Shown in pieces: positions 8,348 to 15,393 of a stretch of 21,493 bases of DNA (position 1 is its first letter; each line of letters begins with the position of its first letter). The stretch covers positions 1-21,493 of the forward strand of contig JASBYZ010000015.1 of the NCBI GenBank assembly GCA_029983705.1. The letters run 5' to 3'. A program made the position numbers and the translations under genes. Below the pieces are notes generated by a model, which did no database searches, was not told where the DNA came from, and saw only the letters and a list, made by a program, of their open reading frames with translations. The DNA comes from Coriobacteriales bacterium (lineage in GTDB: Bacteria; Actinomycetota; Coriobacteriia; Coriobacteriales; JAEZZM01).

Positions 8348-9658
8348 ATGGCATTACGTGCACCACGCGGCACCGAAGACCTCCTGCCAGAAGCATATGC
8401 TAATTGGAAGTTTTTAACAGAGAGAGCTGATGAGATTTTTTCTCGCTACGGATACCTCTATATTGAAACTCCTCTCTTTGAGCATCTGGATGTTTTTGTG
8501 CACGGTATTGGTGAGTCAAGTGACGTGGTGTCAAAAGAGATGTTTAGAGTACTCTCTCCAGACGGCTACTCAAAGGTAGCTGCTGGTAAGGCTGAAAGCT
8601 TAAAGGCAGACCAAAGACTTGCACTAAGACCAGAAGGTACTGCTTCTGTAGTGCGTGCGGTCTTAGAGCACTCACTTATTATGCCGGGTTCTGCCCCCAT
8701 TAAACTCATGTATTCAGGCCCTATGTTTAGAGCAGAGCGCCAGCAACGCGGACGTCTGCGTCAGTTTCACCAAATTGGTGCAGAGTGTCTTGGGGCACCT
8801 GATGTTATGGCGGACGCAGAAGTAATTATTATGCTTATGGAATTCTTTGAGCGCGCCGGCCTTAAAAAAGATTCGCTCACACTTTTAATCAATACGCTTG
8901 GCGATGATAACTGCAGACCACAGTACAGACAAGAGATCCAAGACTATCTGCTTAAGTATAAAGATGAGCTTCCAGAAGAAACCTTAAGACAGGCAGAGCT
9001 CAATCCGCTTCGTGCCTTTGATAGCAAGATCGAGCGCGTACAAGAAATCATGGCAGATGCCCCACTTTTAAAAGATCGTCTCTGCGATGAGTGCAAAAAG
9101 CACTATGAGGAGCTCAAGAGTTATTTAGACGCTGCAGGTATTTCTTATGAAGAAGATCCACGCTTAGTACGCGGCCTTGATTACTACACGCGCACCGTCT
9201 TTGAAATTCAGGTAAAAGATGGCCTTGGTGCTCAAAATGCTATTGGTGGCGGCGGTAGATACGATAAGCTTATTGAGATTTCTGGTGGCAAGCCTACTCC
9301 AGCCCTTGGCTTTGCGGTGGGTATGGAAAGAATACTACTTGCACTTGAAGACCAAGAGGCACTCCCAGCTCATCCAAGACAAAAGCAAATTTATGTGGCC
9401 TACCCAAATGAGCACACCAAGGCTGAGGCCTTTTTTGTTGTCCAGCGCCTGCGCTCTGAGGGCTTTGTAGTTGAAACTGACTATCAGGGCAGGTCTTTAA
9501 AGTCTCAGCTTAAACTTGCAAACAAATTACAGGTTGCCTATGTGGCAATTTTGGGCGAGGATGAGATTGCTCAAAAGAGCGTTAGACTTAAGGATATGGA
9601 TAAAGGAACTGAAGAGCTTGTGGCGTATGATAATCTTGCCGCTCATATAGTCCTATAA
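8348..9658 (+). CDS. hisS: Histidyl-tRNA synthetase
   Basis: This class II synthetase charges tRNA-His. The protein has 436 residues, normal for the bacterial enzyme. It opens with the family signature ALRAPRGTEDLLP. Class II motif 2 is at RAERQQRGRLRQFHQ from R128, the histidine-specific loop RGLDYYTRTVFEI begins at R275, GGGGRYDKLI follows, and motif 3 is ALGFAVGMERIL. The last 95 residues form the anticodon-binding domain (IYVAYPNEHT onward). It lies 40 bases after the MBL gene, with AGAAGGG upstream of the ATG. No T-box leader is seen in the short gap. It runs with aspS as the hisS-aspS pair common in Gram-positive bacteria. Confidence 0.97.
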   Translation: MALRAPRGTEDLLPEAYANWKFLTERADEIFSRYGYLYIETPLFEHLDVFVHGIGESSDVVSKEMFRVLSPDGYSKVAAGKAESLKADQRLALRPEGTASVVRAVLEHSLIMPGSAPIKLMYSGPMFRAERQQRGRLRQFHQIGAECLGAPDVMADAEVIIMLMEFFERAGLKKDSLTLLINTLGDDNCRPQYRQEIQDYLLKYKDELPEETLRQAELNPLRAFDSKIERVQEIMADAPLLKDRLCDECKKHYEELKSYLDAAGISYEEDPRLVRGLDYYTRTVFEIQVKDGLGAQNAIGGGGRYDKLIEISGGKPTPALGFAVGMERILLALEDQEALPAHPRQKQIYVAYPNEHTKAEAFFVVQRLRSEGFVVETDYQGRSLKSQLKLANKLQVAYVAILGEDEIAQKSVRLKDMDKGTEELVAYDNLAAHIVL

Positions 9659-9711
9659 TTTAGTATTATCAAATAATACGTTTAAAATTTATTTAAAGGA
9701 GTTTTGTACCT

Positions 9712-11478
9712 ATGCCAAAGATGTTTTCCATGCATACTCATACTGCAGGAGAGCTCACCAGTGCAAATATTGGTGAAGAAGTTAAGCTAAGCGGATGGGT
9801 AGCACGTCGTAGAGACCACGGTGGACTTATCTTTGTTGACCTAAGAGACCGCGAGGGTTTTACCCAGTGTACCTTTGACCCAGATCATTCGGGAGAGGCC
9901 TTTAAAGAGGCTGAGCGCATTAGACCAGAGTGGCCTATTTTAGTAAGTGGTAAGGTGCGTGAGAGGCCTGAGGGTACGGTAAACCCAAATATGCCTACCG
10001 GTGAGGTTGAGGTATTAGTTTCAGCTATTGAGGTACTTAACACTTCTTTAACTCCACCTTTTGCAATTGAAGATGGTATCGACACCTCTGAGGAAACTCG
10101 CCTCAGATATCGCTACCTTGACTTAAGAAGACCTGAGCTCTATAAGGCACTTAAGCTGAGAAATGACTTTACTCATGCTATGAGAAACGCGCTTGAGGCC
10201 CGTGGCTTTTTGGACGTTGAAACTCCAATTCTAACTAAATCAACTCCTGAGGGTGCTCGTGACTTTATTGTTCCTTCAAGAAATGCCATTGGTTCTTTTT
10301 ATGCGCTTCCTCAGTCTCCTCAACTCTTTAAGCAGCTTTTGATGGTTGCTGGTGTTGAGCGCTACTACCAAATTGCTCGCTGCTTTAGAGATGAAGACCT
10401 TCGTGCAGATAGACAGCCTGAATTTACCCAGGTTGATATTGAGATGTCTTTTGTTGACCAAGAAGATATCTTAAATACAATGGAAGATATCTTTAAAGAA
10501 GTATTTGGAAAGCTTGGCGTAGAGATTCAAACTCCGCTTAGACGCATGCAGTATAAAGCTGCTATGGATACCTACGGTTCAGATAGACCAGATACTCGCT
10601 TTGATCTAAAGCTCCAAGATGTATCCCACATCTTTAAGAACTCTTCGTTTAAGGTATTTTCTGGCGCACTCTCAAATGGCGGTGTTGTTAAGGTTATCAA
10701 CGCTAAGGGTGGAGGAGACCTCTCCCGCGGTGAAATTGATAAGCTTGGCAGCTTTGCTATGGAGCAGGGTGCAAAGGGTATGGCTTGGATTCAGTACACA
10801 ACAGTAGGAGAGGTAAAGAGTGCTATTAAAAAGTTCTTAACACAAGATGAGCTTGATGCACTACAAAGTGAGCTCAATGTTGAGCCAGGAGACCTCTTAC
10901 TCTTTGGTGCTGACGATAGAGACTTGGTAAACAGCGTACTGGGTGCACTCAGACTTCACTTAGTAGACGTATTAGGTATTAAGCGAGAAGGCCATGACTT
11001 CTTATGGGTGGTAAACTTCCCAATGTTTAGATATGACGAGGAAGAAAAGCGCTACACTGCAGAGCATCACCCATTTACCCTTCCACTTAAGGAGGACCTC
11101 GATAAGATTGAAAGCGATCCTTTGAGCGTTGGTTCATACACCTACGACTTTGTTATGGACGGCTTTGAGGCAGGCGGTGGAACGCTTCGTATCCACGAGT
11201 CTGACCTCCAACTTCGCGTGCTTGAGCGCCTAGGCTTTACTAAAGAGCGCGCAAATGAGAGCTTTGGCTTTTTGCTTGAAGCACTCAAGTACGGTGCTCC
11301 ACCACACGGAGGAATTGCACTTGGTCTTGACAGAGTTTGCATGCTCTTAAACGGCTCAGATTCTATTAGAGATGTGATTGCATTTCCAAAGACCTCTTCA
11401 GGTGCAGACCCTATGAGTGGTGCCCCAGATGAAGTAAGCTCTAGACAGCTTAAAGAGCTGGGACTATCTATCCGCTAG
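9712..11478 (+). CDS. aspS: Aspartyl-tRNA synthetase, bacterial type with GAD domain
   Basis: This charges tRNA-Asp. The 588-residue protein has the bacterial layout: an N-terminal OB anticodon domain with GWVARRRDHGGLIF, the catalytic core with motif 2 RCFRDEDLRADRQPEFTQ from R223, an inserted GAD domain (roughly 290-420), motif 3 GGIALGLDRVCMLL from G533, and a C-terminal extension ending FPKTSSGADPMSGAPDEVS. His36 and Gly88 match the residue pair (His31/Gly82 in Pseudomonas aeruginosa numbering) reported for non-discriminating AspRS enzymes, which also charge tRNA-Asn; that assignment is inference. AAAGGAG lies 10 bases before the ATG, which supports this start over in-frame ATGs at 9721 and 9730. 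A strong terminator follows. Confidence 0.97.
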   Translation: MPKMFSMHTHTAGELTSANIGEEVKLSGWVARRRDHGGLIFVDLRDREGFTQCTFDPDHSGEAFKEAERIRPEWPILVSGKVRERPEGTVNPNMPTGEVEVLVSAIEVLNTSLTPPFAIEDGIDTSEETRLRYRYLDLRRPELYKALKLRNDFTHAMRNALEARGFLDVETPILTKSTPEGARDFIVPSRNAIGSFYALPQSPQLFKQLLMVAGVERYYQIARCFRDEDLRADRQPEFTQVDIEMSFVDQEDILNTMEDIFKEVFGKLGVEIQTPLRRMQYKAAMDTYGSDRPDTRFDLKLQDVSHIFKNSSFKVFSGALSNGGVVKVINAKGGGDLSRGEIDKLGSFAMEQGAKGMAWIQYTTVGEVKSAIKKFLTQDELDALQSELNVEPGDLLLFGADDRDLVNSVLGALRLHLVDVLGIKREGHDFLWVVNFPMFRYDEEEKRYTAEHHPFTLPLKEDLDKIESDPLSVGSYTYDFVMDGFEAGGGTLRIHESDLQLRVLERLGFTKERANESFGFLLEALKYGAPPHGGIALGLDRVCMLLNGSDSIRDVIAFPKTSSGADPMSGAPDEVSSRQLKELGLSIR

Positions 11479-11520
11479 TCGAATAGTTTTCAAATTATCT
11501 AAAATTTGACGTATAGTAAG

Positions 11521-11551
11521 AGCAGCCCAATCCAAAACGGGCTGCTTTTTT
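11521..11551 (+). terminator. Rho-independent terminator after aspS
   Basis: A perfect 8-bp stem, AGCAGCCC (11521-11528) with GGGCTGCT (11539-11546), closes a 10-base loop and runs straight into six T residues. It lies 43 bases after the aspS stop and closes the secD-to-aspS run. Confidence 0.92.
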
Positions 11552-11572
11552 ATTGGTAAAGGATGTAAAATT

Positions 11573-12946
11573 ATGGATTTAGGTCAGATGCTTCCAATGT
11601 GGAGCATTATACCTTTTGTTGGTATGCTGCTCTCCATTGCTCTTTTTCCGCTGTTTAAACCTGAATGGTGGGAAAAACATCAGCTACATGTAGCTATTTT
11701 TTGGTCAGTATTGTTTATGCTTCCCTTTGGTATATTTTTTGGGATTCAAACTCTTGGCTATCAGCTGGTAGAAAGCATTGTGCTTGACTATATTCCATTT
11801 ATTGTCTTGCTTTTTGGTCTCTTTGTCGTATCAGGTGGTATTGCTATCACGGGTACCTTGATTGGTACAACCAGAGTGAACATGCTGATCTTAACTATCG
11901 GTACAATTCTCGCCTCATTTATTGGTACCACCGGTGCTGCAATGCTCTTTATTAGACCGCTTTTGCGTGCCAATAAGTGGAGAAAATACAAGGCACACAC
12001 CATTATCTTCTTTATTTTTATGGTGGCAAACTTAGGAGGCTCTCTTACACCTTTAGGTGACCCTCCACTCTTTTTAGGCTACTTAAGAGGAGTTCCATTC
12101 TTTTGGACTTTAGTACATATGTGGCCACTTATGCTCTTTAACTCAGTAGTATTACTGCTCGTTTACTTTTTAATGGACAGACACTTTTACAAAAAAGAGC
12201 TTGACGAGGGAAGAAGCCCTAAAGACTCACTTGACGGCCAAGAGCGCGTTAAGCTTGCCATTGAGGGTAAACAAAACTTCTTATACCTCTTAATTATTAT
12301 CATTGCTGTTATCCTAAACGGCTCTATGGGAAAGATGGATCTCTTTATTAACCCAGAGACTTCTAAGACCTACGGTTTTATGGTCTTTGATGATATCCAT
12401 ATTGGTATTGAGTACTTTACGCAAATCATTTTGATTTTACTTGCCGCATTTCTCTCTCTTAAGACCACGTCAAATCGTGTGCGTGAGATCAATGACTTTA
12501 ACTACGAGCCAATTGCAGAGGTTGCAAAGCTCTTTATTGGTATCTTTATTACCATGATCCCAGCACTTGCACTCCTTCGTGCTCACGGAGCAAGCCTCGG
12601 GGTAAGTGAGCCTTGGCAATTTTTCTGGGTAACCGGAGCGCTCTCATCATTTTTGGATAACTCACCAACCTATGTTGTCTTCCTAACCCTTGCAGGCTCC
12701 CTTGGAGCAGCTGAGGGTGTGGTAGCTACCGTAGGAACTGTTGCGCCACAGCTCTTGCTAGCAATTAGTGCTGGTGCGGTATTTATGGGTGCAAACACCT
12801 ACATTGGTAATGCACCAAACATGATGGTTAAAAACATTGCAGACTCAAATGGTGCAAAGATGCCAAGCTTCTTTGGATATATGGGCTGGGCTCTTGCCAT
12901 TTTGGTTCCGCTCTTTATTATCGACACCTTTATCTTCTGTTTATAG
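11573..12946 (+). CDS. NhaD/CitMHS-type sodium:proton antiporter-like membrane transporter
   Basis: This 457-residue polytopic membrane protein has about 12 hydrophobic segments and belongs to the ion transporter superfamily (NhaD, ArsB, CitMHS). Characteristic stretches are SFIGTTGAAMLFIRPLL, the conserved loop NLGGSLTPLGDPPLFLGYL, SSFLDNSPTYVVFLTLAG, and GANTYIGNAPNMMVKNIA near the C-terminus. The two helix-break motifs (SLTPLGDPP and FLDNSPT) are those that form the ion or substrate site in this superfamily. Sodium:proton exchange is the usual annotation for this subgroup, but an organic acid substrate is possible. AAAGGA at 11558-11563 precedes the ATG by 9 bases. The gene begins 21 bases after the aspS terminator. 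No good promoter was found in between, so it may depend on read-through or on a weak promoter. Confidence 0.85.
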   Translation: MDLGQMLPMWSIIPFVGMLLSIALFPLFKPEWWEKHQLHVAIFWSVLFMLPFGIFFGIQTLGYQLVESIVLDYIPFIVLLFGLFVVSGGIAITGTLIGTTRVNMLILTIGTILASFIGTTGAAMLFIRPLLRANKWRKYKAHTIIFFIFMVANLGGSLTPLGDPPLFLGYLRGVPFFWTLVHMWPLMLFNSVVLLLVYFLMDRHFYKKELDEGRSPKDSLDGQERVKLAIEGKQNFLYLLIIIIAVILNGSMGKMDLFINPETSKTYGFMVFDDIHIGIEYFTQIILILLAAFLSLKTTSNRVREINDFNYEPIAEVAKLFIGIFITMIPALALLRAHGASLGVSEPWQFFWVTGALSSFLDNSPTYVVFLTLAGSLGAAEGVVATVGTVAPQLLLAISAGAVFMGANTYIGNAPNMMVKNIADSNGAKMPSFFGYMGWALAILVPLFIIDTFIFCL

Positions 12947-12948
12947 CT

Positions 12949-13296
12949 ATGAATAAGCCCAGTAGATTTAAGAAGACTATCGCATATTACCTGGTTTTGG
13001 CAGCATGTTTTTACGTGCTGCCACTTGGCTTTATGGTAGACACGGGAAGCGCGATGTTTATATTGCTTGGAGCAATCCCGCTTGTAGTCTTCGCATGTTC
13101 CTTTATATATTCTCTTTTACTTGGATTTAGCTGGTTTTTCTTGGTAATTCTTGTGCTTATATGGGTACCAGTGGGCTTTTATATTATGGGGAGCGCTGCA
13201 GGCATATATGGCCTCATATATTTTGGCCTTGCCTTTGTTGCACATATGCTTGGCAGCGCCTTATACAAGCTTAGAAAAAAGCCTCAAGATCACTAG
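12949..13296 (+). CDS. Small membrane protein of unknown function
   Basis: This 115-residue protein is hydrophobic for most of its length, with three or four likely membrane helices (about residues 9-30, 32-52, 54-76 and 80-105) and basic ends (NKPSRFKK and KLRKKPQDH). I do not recognise the family. It begins two bases after the stop of the NhaD-like gene and has no visible ribosome site, so its translation probably depends on coupling to that gene. Its stop TAG lies within the palindrome CTAG at 13293-13296, which also carries the stop of the minus-strand DMT exporter, so the two genes end on the same four bases. A link to transport is suggested only by position. Confidence 0.7.
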   Translation: MNKPSRFKKTIAYYLVLAACFYVLPLGFMVDTGSAMFILLGAIPLVVFACSFIYSLLLGFSWFFLVILVLIWVPVGFYIMGSAAGIYGLIYFGLAFVAHMLGSALYKLRKKPQDH

Positions 13297-14249
13297 TGTT
13301 CAGTGATTAAATTTTTGGGCTTGCGCTTAAATGGAAGCGCCTTCATTTCCATAATAAATGGCACAAGTAAAATAAGGGCAAAGCCGGTGAGCTCATTTAC
13401 ATTAAATGTTGAGCCCAAAAGCACTGCAGATAAAATAGTTGCTATTAATGGCTCGATAGACTGGTAGAGTCCTGACTTTGTAGCGCCTACTGCTTTAAGA
13501 CCTTTCATAAACAAATTAAAGGACAGTATTGTTCCCATGATTACATTGACGATAATTGCTAGAGAAAAGTCAAAGAGGTCAAAAGTAGGTATATGGTTCC
13601 AAGGCTTTACAAAGGGAACAATGCACAAAAAGCCAAAGAGTGTACCCCAGCCAAGAACTACCTCAGTTGAGTGCTCTTGCAAAAGCTGAGTAGGCGAGAG
13701 GGTATAGACGGTTACTGCTGCAGCCGCAATAAGACCCCAAAAAATTGCTTCCTTACTTAAGATAAGGTTATGAGGGTTTCCGCCTGTTGAAATCATAAAC
13801 ACACCAAGAATTGCAAATACGCAGGCAAGCATAGCTCCCTTAGATGGCATATGTCTTGAGGTAATTGCAATGGTAGCTATAGTAAAGACAGGTGCTGCAA
13901 ACTCTAGGACGGTTGCAGTTCCTGCATCTGAATAGGCAATGCATTTATAGTAGGCAAACTGGCAAAGTGCAATACCAATTACGCCATATAGAAATAAGAA
14001 GAAGATATCCCGCTTGCGTTTAAAGACCGAAAAGATCTTTGTGCCTTCTTTAATAAAGCAAAATACCAAAATAATTACAGCAGCCATGAGAAGTCTTAGT
14101 GCTACTAAAAATTCCGGGGTAATATTTCCTTTTTTGAATGCATATTCTGCAGCTACGGCTGCAAATGACCAAAATACGCAAGATGTGAGTAAGGCTGCAA
14201 GGCCGTTACGATAATTGCTGTGTAAAATATTTTTCCAACGCGCTGGCAT
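13293..14249 (-). CDS. DMT superfamily transporter with two EamA domains
   Basis: This 318-residue inner-membrane protein has ten predicted helices in two EamA repeats, the plan of drug/metabolite exporters such as RhaT, YdcZ and RarD relatives. The first repeat starts at LTSCVFWSFAAVAAEYAFKK and contains LRLLMAAVIILVF and ALCQFAYYKCIAYSDAGTAT. The second starts near AIFWGLIAAAAVTVYTLSP and ends with SIEPLIATILSAVLLG and LTGFALILL, the typical end of the family. The substrate cannot be read from sequence. The ATG is preceded by AGGAGAG, and the upstream region has AT-rich promoter-like sequence. The C-terminal tail KRKPKNLITEH is basic and cytoplasmic. Confidence 0.88.
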   Translation of the reverse strand: MPARWKNILHSNYRNGLAALLTSCVFWSFAAVAAEYAFKKGNITPEFLVALRLLMAAVIILVFCFIKEGTKIFSVFKRKRDIFFLFLYGVIGIALCQFAYYKCIAYSDAGTATVLEFAAPVFTIATIAITSRHMPSKGAMLACVFAILGVFMISTGGNPHNLILSKEAIFWGLIAAAAVTVYTLSPTQLLQEHSTEVVLGWGTLFGFLCIVPFVKPWNHIPTFDLFDFSLAIIVNVIMGTILSFNLFMKGLKAVGATKSGLYQSIEPLIATILSAVLLGSTFNVNELTGFALILLVPFIMEMKALPFKRKPKNLITEH

Positions 14250-14429
14250 AGCCCTCTCCTAAGCTACGAAAATTCAAGCTAAGATAATATGAACTATTTG
14301 GAAAACTAAAGCAATAAGCTATTGCAAGATTTTTGTAAATTCATACAATAGATTTATACAAAAATTTCACATTTTGATTTCAACGCTTGATAAATAAAGA
14401 TTAAATGCACTAGAAGGGTAGTTGTTGAA
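14250..14429. promoter_or_regulatory. Divergent promoter region with inverted repeats
   Basis: This is the gap between the minus-strand exporter and the plus-strand 29-codon gene. It is AT-rich and holds two clear inverted repeats: GCAATA-AGC-TATTGC at 14311-14325, and TTTTTGTA (14330-14337) with TACAAAAA (14357-14364), the latter enclosing a further TACAA at 14344-14348. A plus-strand -35-like TTGATT lies at 14374-14379, and a minus-strand -10-like TATTAT is the complement of 14283-14288. These could be operators for a divergent promoter pair. No regulator is identified. Confidence 0.4.
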
Positions 14430-14519
14430 ATGTCTGTCGCAATAATATCTGGTCTGCTGGCACTGCTAGCCTTTCTAGCAGCTATAGGCCTTGCAAACTA
14501 TCACGGACGTGATAAGTAA
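14430..14519 (+). CDS. 29-residue single-helix membrane peptide, unknown function
   Basis: This short gene encodes 29 residues: MSVAIISGLLALLAFL, then AAIGLANYHGRDK. The first 24 residues are hydrophobic and long enough for one membrane helix; the tail YHGRDK is polar and probably cytoplasmic or interfacial. AGAAGGG at 14412-14418 lies 11 bases before the ATG, which supports translation. The plan resembles small subunits of membrane complexes (for example KdpF or CydX) and also type I toxin peptides, but no sequence match to any of these is clear and no partner gene is adjacent. The 6S RNA gene starts about 85 bases downstream from its own promoter. Confidence 0.5.
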   Translation: MSVAIISGLLALLAFLAAIGLANYHGRDK

Positions 14520-14562
14520 GATTTCACGCATACTTTTATCTAACAGTAAATGACTTATATAG

Positions 14563-14597
14563 TCAAGACTTGAAATAAGGCGTGCTTCAAGTAGTAT
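14563..14597 (+). promoter_or_regulatory. Promoter of the 6S RNA gene with overlapping inverted repeats
   Basis: A -35 box TTGAAA (14570-14575, 5 of 6 consensus bases) and a -10 box TAGTAT (14592-14597, 4 of 6) are 16 bases apart. The predicted start, at about 14604, falls exactly at the 5' edge of the 6S closing helix. The -35 box sits in TCAAG-A-CTTGA (14563-14573), and ACTTGAA (14568-14574) pairs as an inverted repeat with TTCAAGT (14586-14592) across the spacer, which suggests an operator. Confidence 0.6.
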
Positions 14598-14603
14598 TTA
14601 ATT

Positions 14604-14768
14604 AACCCATCCTTCGCGGTGTTACTGCGATGGACCGACGTTAATATATAGGGAGCCTTAGATCTTAAGTTGGACAGATATCCTCCTTAGTTGTGGAAAC
14701 TGGAAGATTTAATGCGGGCACCCACCTGGTACAGGTGGGTTCATCCTTAGCCGTCGAGGGGTGGGCAC
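14604..14768 (+). ncRNA. ssrS: 6S RNA (RNA polymerase-binding regulator)
   Basis: 6S RNA folds to mimic an open promoter and sequesters the housekeeping RNA polymerase in slow growth. The call rests on structure traced by hand. An 11-bp closing helix pairs 14606-14616 (CCCATCCTTCG) with 14755-14765 (CGAGGGGTGGG). An 8-bp helix pairs 14629-14636 (GATGGACC) with 14738-14745 (GGTTCATC). A large central bubble follows, and its 3' strand contains the hairpin CACCTG-GTA-CAGGTG. A terminal arm pairs 14658-14666 (TTAGATCTT) with 14704-14712 (AAGATTTAA), then 14668-14671 with 14698-14701. Length (about 165 bases), the rod-bubble-rod plan, the 3' bubble hairpin and the GGTGTT after the closing stem all fit the family. 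GAGCCTTA and GGTTCA..CCTTAGCC recall stretches of the E. coli RNA. Ends are approximate; no clear terminator follows. No ORF covers it. Confidence 0.8.
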
Positions 14769-14795
14769 ATTCTTTCACACAAATATCCAAAATGG

Positions 14796-14841
14796 TATAA
14801 AATTGAGCCTAATAGAGATATCGTAGCGAAAGGCTCACTTA
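14796..14841 (+). promoter_or_regulatory. Promoter -10 box and leader hairpin of the lipoprotein gene
   Basis: TATAAA at 14796-14801 is a good -10 box, with only a weak -35 (TTTCAC at 14773-14778, spacing 17). Just after it, TGAGCCT (14804-14810) and AGGCTCA (14831-14837) form a perfect 7-bp inverted repeat around a 20-base loop. The right arm overlaps the only ribosome site (AAAGG, 14828-14832) before the ATG at 14842, so the stem could partly hide it. Confidence 0.45.
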
Positions 14842-15381
14842 ATGAGTATTTCTTCTAATTCCAAGATTTTTATAGTAAGCATACTGGCTTGCGCTTGTTT
14901 GTTTTCACTGTCTGCTTGTGGTGGCGATAAGCAAAAGGAAGCTGAAACACAACAAGATGCTCAGTCAACGGTTAGCACTACTGTTGCAGCACCAAAGCCT
15001 CCAGCACCAGGGGAGGTCTATCTTGAGGCAACCGATATGGAAGCACGCATGAAGGCTGCCAAAGAAGCAGAGCGCTATATTAAAGAAGAAACAAAGAATC
15101 ACCTTGATAGGCTTGTTTTAAATCCAGAATCTGAATACTGGAATTTCCCGGGTGACTTAAGTGAGTTTAATGAGCCAGGTAAAATCATTACCTATGATGC
15201 CTATGTTGACGGAAACTCAGTAAGCCCATACCGCATTGTTTTAATTAGAGGCGGAGAAAACGCAAAATGGGAAGTAAAGCGCTTTAGTAAGGACAATGAA
15301 AACCTTACGGGTGAGTCCGGCCAAAGCAAAGAAAATTCAAGCTCAGCTAACAATAGCAATAAAAACAACAATAATAATTAG
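14842..15381 (+). CDS. Putative lipoprotein of unknown function
   Basis: This 179-residue exported protein has a lipoprotein signal peptide: short polar N-terminus, hydrophobic core FIVSILACACLFSL and lipobox LSAC with the lipidated cysteine at residue 26. A Gln/Ala/Pro-rich linker (about 28-58) leads to a compact domain (about 60-155, with EARMKAAKEAERYIKEET and PYRIVLIRGG) that I do not recognise. The last 20 residues are a Ser/Asn-rich tail ending in a run of Asn and Lys, coded by AAC/AAT-rich repeats. It has its own promoter-like sequence. The sbcD ATG follows 12 bases after its stop, so the three genes could be co-transcribed; no functional link is evident. Confidence 0.82.
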   Translation: MSISSNSKIFIVSILACACLFSLSACGGDKQKEAETQQDAQSTVSTTVAAPKPPAPGEVYLEATDMEARMKAAKEAERYIKEETKNHLDRLVLNPESEYWNFPGDLSEFNEPGKIITYDAYVDGNSVSPYRIVLIRGGENAKWEVKRFSKDNENLTGESGQSKENSSSANNSNKNNNNN

Positions 15382-15393
15382 TAGGCACGTCTT

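Noticed and set aside
9663..9679. Hairpin GTATTAT-CAA-ATAATAC between hisS and aspS as a terminator
   Set aside because: The stem is made of A/T pairs apart from one G/C and has no clean T-run; with 53 bases between genes of one operon it is too weak to call.
8308..9711. T-box leader upstream of hisS or aspS
   Set aside because: The gaps are only 40 and 53 bases, far too short, and no T-box sequence is present.
11487..11517. Promoter with TATAGT at 11512-11517 for the NhaD-like gene
   Set aside because: The start point would fall inside the aspS terminator hairpin, and the -35 candidate is poor with 19-base spacing.
14656..14750. CCTTAG repeated three times (14656, 14685, 14745) as a repeat element
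   Set aside because: Each copy falls in a different structural part of the 6S RNA; they are too short and irregular to be a repeat family.
14604..14768. Riboswitch or other structured RNA (cobalamin, TPP, T-box, tmRNA, RNase P, SRP RNA) in place of 6S
   Set aside because: None of the core motifs of these families that I can recall is present, while the nested helices and bubble hairpin fit 6S RNA.
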